In this document: positions 4,904 to 8,382 of the stretch, one piece after another
Layout of the letters: every line of letters begins with the position of its first letter
Position numbering within the stretch: the stretch's first letter is position 1
Assembly (NCBI GenBank): GCA_964606895.1
Contig: CAZSHX010000113.1
Coordinates: forward strand, 1 to 8,382
DNA: 8,382 nucleotides
Source: CAZSHX01 sp964606895
GTDB lineage: Bacteria > Bacteroidota > Ignavibacteria > Kapaibacteriales > UBA2268
Direction of reading: 5' to 3'
The notes under the pieces: generated by a model
Databases searched by the model: none
What the model was told of the DNA's origin: nothing
What the model saw: only the letters and a program-made list of their open reading frames with translations
Position numbers and translations under genes: made by a program

Positions 4904-6613
4904 ATGGATAATCAAATTCAAATAAACCTTGAATCATTAATTGATTTGAGCGGAAGATTGAACGAAACTTTCGATGAAGTTTTTATTCTGAATTCTGCCT
5001 TGCTGAGTTTGATGGGTAAGTTGCGAACTTTAAGAGGAAGTGTCTATATCCCGGATATACAGAAGAAATCTTACATCCCTCAGATTATAAAAGGCAAGCT
5101 GAATCTTCATTCATTAGATTATTTTGAATGTCCCGAATCCAAAATCCTGGATGAAATTGACAAGAATTATATTTCTCTTTTTGAAATTGGATATAAGTTC
5201 ATAATTCCGGTGATTTACCAGAATAAGAACATGGCTTTGCTTTGTTTGGGAGAAAAAATTGACCAATCGGGATTTTCTGGTCAGGAAATCCAATATGCAG
5301 GAATTGTTGCCTCAATTACAGCAAATGCTCTGCAGAATGCACACAATCACTATTCATTAATCAAATCAAAATCCAATATCGAAAAACGCAACCAGCTTCT
5401 CACCACCTTATTCGAGATGAGCAGAGATTTTAGTACTCTACTTTCAAGAAATGAGATTCTGAAAGTTTTATCCTACAGATTGATGGGACAATTGATGGTG
5501 AGCCGTTTTGCAATAGTTATGGTTCCAAATCAGGATAAATTTGATGCAATTATTAACAGATTTGAAAAATCCATACCCGATAGTTGCCTTAGTGAGCTTT
5601 CTTTATTCGAGGATACAGAGCAATTAGCAGGTTCGCAGATTTCAGATGTATCTATGGAATTACTGGATAAAATAGGTGCAAAAATCGTATCTCCGATGAT
5701 TATTCAGGGCAGTATAAAAGGCATGCTGATTGTTGGCAAAAAGATGAACAACGAGGAATTCACAACTGAAAATCTTAAATTCATAGAAGCTCTGGGGAAT
5801 ATGGCAATATCGGCTCTTGAAACCGAGAGGTTATTTCAGGAGGAACTGGAAAAGGAGCGTTTGGAAAGCGAAATACAACTTGCTCTTGAAATACAGACTA
5901 ATCTCCTGCCAAAAAATTTACCTCAATGTAAAGATTTTGATTTTGCAGGTGTAAGTATGCCCTCAAGATTAGTCGGTGGTGATTACTATGACTTTATAAA
6001 ACTGGATGAAGATAGAATATTAATTGCAATTGCAGATGTTTCGGGAAAAGGTATGCCTGCCGCACTGCTGATGGCAAATGTTCAGGCGGCTTTGCGTGCA
6101 CTTGCTCCATTGGATTTACCGCTAAAAGAACTTATTCTGAGAATCAATAATGTTGTTTATCACAACACTTCCTCAGATAAATTCGTAACTTTTTTCTGCG
6201 GAGTATTGAATTGCTGTGAAAGAAAATTCCGTTTTATTAATGCAGGACACAATCCTCCATTGCTTTTTAAAAATGAAGGTTCAATTTTGCCTCTGACCGA
6301 AGGTGGAATGATATTAGGAATTACTGATACTGAAATGCCCTATTTTGATAATGAAGTTTCAATTGGAGACAATGAAATGATACTCTTTTATACTGATGGA
6401 ATAACCGAAGCAATGGATTTGAGCGGAAGACAGTTCGGCGAAGATACTTTGATTGAATTAGTGATGAATTTCAGAGCCGCGAACACCATAGTAACAAACG
6501 AAACCGGAAATTTGAATAATCTGCTTGACGTGATTGTCAAATCAGTTCAAAAGCATTCGGCAGGCACTCACCAAACAGACGATATTACCATTTCAGCCGT
6601 AAGAGTGAATTGA
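4904..6613 (+). CDS. GAF-GAF-PP2C (RsbU/SpoIIE-type) serine/threonine phosphatase
   Basis: The 569-residue protein has two GAF-like sensor domains (about 10-150 and 165-308). The second ends in the typical GMLIVGKK...FTTENLKFIEALGNMAISALE pattern. A charged helix (about 308-335), probably a coiled-coil signalling linker, joins them to a SpoIIE/RsbU phosphatase domain (about 345-568). The manganese-binding motifs are complete: GGDYYD (Asp360), IADVSGKG (Asp378), NAGHNPP (446-452), YTDGITEA (Asp498) and TDDIT (Asp559-Asp560). It should therefore be active. Known relatives dephosphorylate an STAS-domain anti-anti-sigma factor in partner switching. No STAS protein, anti-sigma kinase or sigma factor lies in this window, so the target is unknown. 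There is no transmembrane segment, so it is cytoplasmic. It is the third gene of the operon, 4 nt after the lipoprotein. No clear terminator follows; a 6-bp hairpin overlaps its stop (6606-6620). Confidence 0.93.
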   Translation: MDNQIQINLESLIDLSGRLNETFDEVFILNSALLSLMGKLRTLRGSVYIPDIQKKSYIPQIIKGKLNLHSLDYFECPESKILDEIDKNYISLFEIGYKFIIPVIYQNKNMALLCLGEKIDQSGFSGQEIQYAGIVASITANALQNAHNHYSLIKSKSNIEKRNQLLTTLFEMSRDFSTLLSRNEILKVLSYRLMGQLMVSRFAIVMVPNQDKFDAIINRFEKSIPDSCLSELSLFEDTEQLAGSQISDVSMELLDKIGAKIVSPMIIQGSIKGMLIVGKKMNNEEFTTENLKFIEALGNMAISALETERLFQEELEKERLESEIQLALEIQTNLLPKNLPQCKDFDFAGVSMPSRLVGGDYYDFIKLDEDRILIAIADVSGKGMPAALLMANVQAALRALAPLDLPLKELILRINNVVYHNTSSDKFVTFFCGVLNCCERKFRFINAGHNPPLLFKNEGSILPLTEGGMILGITDTEMPYFDNEVSIGDNEMILFYTDGITEAMDLSGRQFGEDTLIELVMNFRAANTIVTNETGNLNNLLDVIVKSVQKHSAGTHQTDDITISAVRVN

Positions 6614-6670
6614 AAATTCAAATCATTTAAAATATGTCATAATCCAAATCCTTAAATTCCTAAAATAATA

Positions 6671-6702
6671 TTTGGGAATATGAAAATTTTAGCTTAACTT
6701 TG
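6671..6702 (+). promoter_or_regulatory. Consensus promoter of the Asp-box lipoprotein gene
   Basis: TTTG (6671-6674), a 20-nt spacer and TAACTTTG (6695-6702) match the Bacteroidota consensus exactly, with the same spacing as the promoter at 1606-1637. The start site should fall near 6707-6709. TTTGG of the -33 box is also one arm of an inverted repeat with CCAAA (CCAAAT 6644-6649 / ATTTGG 6670-6675), a possible operator. Confidence 0.82.
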
Positions 6703-6872
6703 TTTACTGTTATTGTTAAAGATATGACGATTTGTGATTTTAATAATTAAATCGGTTTTGGCTGACTTTTGAATCATTGAAAAGGAAAATGAATCACAAA
6801 AATTGATAATTCTGAATTTTTGCTTGATTGATATTTGGGTTTTAAAACTTATAAATTCATTTCGGAAATATT
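6703..6872 (+). other. Long 5' leader with an inverted repeat
   Basis: About 165 nt lie between the predicted start site and the ATG at 6873, unlike the short leaders elsewhere in the window. TTTGTGATT (6731-6739) and AATCACAAA (6792-6800) are perfect 9-bp inverted arms 52 nt apart. Two tiny open frames (8 codons from 6724, 5 codons from about 6789) lie in it. I recognise no known riboswitch. A regulatory leader is possible but not shown. Confidence 0.4.
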
Positions 6873-7853
6873 ATGAAAAAGTACATTTTGATTCTTCTCG
6901 TTTTTTCAATCGTCTTGATTAGTTCATGCAAGGAAGAACCCTGCAATTGCAAAGTTGAGCCTTACTGGGTACTTCTCGATTACCCTCTTGAAACATATGT
7001 TAATGAACTATTGGTTACCAAGAGTAACTACATCCTGTTAGCCACTTCAACCAAAGGAATTCTAATCAGCAAGGACAAATGGAAAACATGGAATAAATCT
7101 CCGGGAATTTCTGATACGAATATTTATACTTTAAAACAACTTGATGACGGTAGGATTGCGGCGATAATCTGGAAGAATTTGTATATCAGCAATGACGAAG
7201 GACAAACATGGACAAATCAGAAAATTGTGTTACCTGATTCAGCCCGGGAAGTTAAAATAGCTATTAATGGATTTTTAGGATGTATTGGAAAAATTAAATC
7301 TGATAATACTTGTAACTATTATATTTCAAAAGATTTTGGTGTGAGCTGGGAAACAGTTCCATTAACTTCCAAAAATAATAATATGCTTTTAAATATAGAA
7401 GCTCAAAATAACAATATTATTTTAGCTGTTGCAGATGGTTCAACTTATTATACAACAATTTATGTCAATAAGCAAGGAGAAAACACATTTAATGAAGTAA
7501 ATAAAGTTTATGGTGGTGACGGTATTTTTAAACTATGGCTTTTGAAAGATAATTTATTCATCAAAAGTGTTAATTTTTTTGGCAGTTCAGATTGGGGAAA
7601 AACATGGACAACGAAAGAGAAGGGAGTATTCGGTAATATTAGTCAGTCTTTTGGTTTTAATTATACATTTAATCATGAAGTTATGCTCATGACCAACGGT
7701 ATGGGTATTTACTATTCTACTGATTTTGCTGAGAGTTGGATATTTTTAAAAGAAATTGATTATGGTTCGTTTGAATATCACATTACAAATGATAAATATT
7801 TGATTAGAAATTCCGGTGGTATTTGGTTTATCAGCAAGAATCCGATTTTATAA
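6873..7853 (+). CDS. Lipoprotein with Asp-box (BNR/sialidase-like) repeats
   Basis: The 326-residue product has a lipoprotein signal peptide with the lipobox ISSC (Cys19). The mature N-terminus is unusual in having two more cysteines just after it (CNC, 24-26). Five Asp-box motifs of the form SxDxGxTW occur at 66-73 (SKDKWKTW), 106-113 (SNDEGQTW), 152-159 (SKDFGVSW), 238-245 (SSDWGKTW) and 282-289 (STDFAESW), spaced by about 40 to 85 residues. This is the beta-propeller repeat of sialidases, Vps10 and YCF48-like proteins. I see no sialidase arginine triad or FRIP motif, so it is probably a non-enzymatic propeller, possibly for binding or assembly. It has its own promoter and a long leader. 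The gene is intact; its start is the first ATG with a signal peptide, without a strong ribosome-binding site (GGAAA about 7 nt upstream). Confidence 0.88.
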   Translation: MKKYILILLVFSIVLISSCKEEPCNCKVEPYWVLLDYPLETYVNELLVTKSNYILLATSTKGILISKDKWKTWNKSPGISDTNIYTLKQLDDGRIAAIIWKNLYISNDEGQTWTNQKIVLPDSAREVKIAINGFLGCIGKIKSDNTCNYYISKDFGVSWETVPLTSKNNNMLLNIEAQNNNIILAVADGSTYYTTIYVNKQGENTFNEVNKVYGGDGIFKLWLLKDNLFIKSVNFFGSSDWGKTWTTKEKGVFGNISQSFGFNYTFNHEVMLMTNGMGIYYSTDFAESWIFLKEIDYGSFEYHITNDKYLIRNSGGIWFISKNPIL

Positions 7854-7872
7854 TTATGAAAGTATAATTCCT

Positions 7873-7884
7873 TGTTAATTAACA
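7873..7884. repeat. 12-bp perfect palindrome
   Basis: TGTTAATTAACA is a perfect palindrome 20 nt after the Asp-box lipoprotein stop. It has no loop and no T tract, so it is not a terminator; it could be a protein-binding site or chance in AT-rich DNA. The stretch 7854-7930 contains no gene. Confidence 0.35.
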
Positions 7885-7930
7885 GTCCATTATGTAATTG
7901 GATTTATTTGATTGAACAAAAAAAAGATTT

Positions 7931-8176
7931 TTATTTTAAGAATAAAAGATTAATTTTCCCTTCACAGGCAAGGATGATCCCTGCTATATCCCGAAGTGAA
8001 TTGCAACCGCTTAATACTACTGATATCATCGTTATCAGATGATCTATCGTTTTCAATCTTTTATATTATCTGTCACTTTCATTTTCTCTTGCTGTCCGAT
8101 TAATCTTTTCCCGATCTAATAAATTTATTATCTGACTTATTACCGGATTTCCTGAATTTTTCTTATTTTTGCTCAT
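7931..8176 (-). pseudogene. Decayed N-terminal fragment of an IS4-family (DUF4372-type) transposase
   Basis: From the ATG at 8176 the minus strand reads MSKNKKNSGNPVISQIINLL then DREKINRTARENESDR, a TAA stop at codon 37 (8066-8068), and on in the same frame YKRLKTIDHLITMISVVLSG, CNSLRDIAGIILACEGKINLLFLK, stop at 7931. The order GNPVxxQxxxLLDRxK, RYxKRLxxxDHLITM, SLRDI and ACEGKIN is the N-terminal domain of the Bacteroidota-type IS4 transposases with a DUF4372 region before the DDE domain. The TAA replaces the conserved Tyr after DR, so it looks like a point mutation. The match ends after KIN-L, where relatives continue HLGL and then some 300 more residues; the whole catalytic part is missing. 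The fragment is therefore inactive. A -7 box and a hairpin upstream are remains of its control region. The family call rests on remembered motifs. Confidence 0.82.
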
Positions 8177-8202
8177 GGTCAATCTTGTTTGTTTTCAATC
8201 TA

Positions 8203-8210
8203 CAAAATTA
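8203..8210 (-). promoter_or_regulatory. -7 box of the transposase remnant
   Basis: TAATTTTG on the minus strand matches TAnnTTTG exactly, 26 nt before the transposase ATG. No TTTG lies at the -33 position. It is likely the weak native promoter of the insertion element. Confidence 0.5.
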
Positions 8211-8221
8211 ACCTTGGGTTC

Positions 8222-8237
8222 GGGGATTTCTATCCCC
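8222..8237. repeat. GC-rich hairpin upstream of the transposase remnant
   Basis: GGGGAT (8222-8227) and ATCCCC (8232-8237) form a perfect 6-bp stem with a 4-nt loop, the most GC-rich hairpin in this AT-rich region. It lies just upstream of the transposase -7 box. In several insertion sequences such a hairpin protects against transposase expression from outside transcripts; that role here is inference. Confidence 0.5.
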
Positions 8238-8382
8238 TTTCCATAAATTTATTTTTATCGGACATTAGTGATAAATTTTGTTAATAATATTAGTTATCAG
8301 TTCAATAATAGTAAATAATATTGGATATTTCGGTGAAAGGGTACCACAACAAGACCTGCCAAAAAAGAGTTAATAAATGGAA
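8238..8382. other. Right-edge region without a supported gene; possible end of the decayed insertion element
   Basis: The stretch is AT-rich. TTTATC (8254-8259) and GATAAA (8270-8275) form a small inverted repeat around GGACATTAGT, which could belong to the terminal part of the lost insertion sequence, but no second end is visible to compare. An 11-codon frame on the minus strand (ATG within 8260-8266) ends in the hairpin and is probably chance. A plus-strand ATG at 8377 sits too close to the edge to judge. Confidence 0.3.

Noticed and set aside
6606..6620. TGAATT/AATTCA hairpin at the phosphatase stop as terminator
   Set aside because: A short AT-rich 6-bp stem without a following T run; not enough for intrinsic termination.
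6724..6750. 8-codon upstream frame in the long leader
   Set aside because: No ribosome-binding site or meaningful peptide; such short frames are expected by chance.
7852..7869. AATTAT/ATAATT hairpin as terminator of the Asp-box lipoprotein
   Set aside because: The stem is only A-T pairs and is not followed by a T tract.
8066..8068. Programmed readthrough or recoding at the TAA in the transposase fragment
   Set aside because: The frame ends soon after with the catalytic domain missing, so plain decay is simpler than recoding.

Overview
The window is an AT-rich chromosomal segment from a bacterium that is most likely in the Bacteroidota/Chlorobiota group. Three things point there. Several intergenic regions carry the TTTG / TAnnTTTG promoter typical of Bacteroidota, two of them with exactly 20 nt between the boxes. 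All the genes except cheW lack a strong Shine-Dalgarno sequence. Three genes encode lipoproteins with a short signal peptide and a lipobox. I cannot assign a genus; Ignavibacteria- or Kapabacteria-like relatives are a guess only.

Layout, left to right. Positions 1-265 (minus) hold the N-terminal 88 codons of a secreted protein that runs off the edge. About 510 nt without a protein gene follow, with a small repeat-like palindrome near 561-588. A tRNA-Asn(GUU) gene (776-849, plus) with a good -7 box shares a strong bidirectional terminator with a convergent fibronectin-type-III lipoprotein gene (914-1597, minus). That lipoprotein gene has a consensus promoter so close to its ATG that the mRNA should be almost leaderless. 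Next on the minus strand are cheW (1696-2196) and recX (2290-2916), possibly cotranscribed from a recX promoter.

Divergent from recX is a compact plus-strand operon: purine nucleoside phosphorylase (3023-3844), a beta-propeller (YVTN-like) lipoprotein (3856-4899) and a GAF-GAF-PP2C (RsbU/SpoIIE-type) phosphatase (4904-6613), with gaps of 11 and 4 nt. The recX and phosphorylase promoters overlap. A separate consensus promoter at 6671-6702 drives an Asp-box (sialidase/BNR-like repeat) lipoprotein (6873-7853) through a leader of about 165 nt.

The right end holds a feature that a simple ORF search misses: a decayed N-terminal fragment of an IS4-family (DUF4372-type) transposase on the minus strand (7931-8176). 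It has an in-frame TAA and is cut off at a conserved point, but it still has a -7 box and an upstream hairpin.

The phosphorylase operon joins purine salvage to an envelope lipoprotein and a partner-switching type regulator. This is the most unusual gene arrangement here, but whether the three gene products work together is inference. I see no CRISPR array, defence island, prophage or other clear new multi-gene system.
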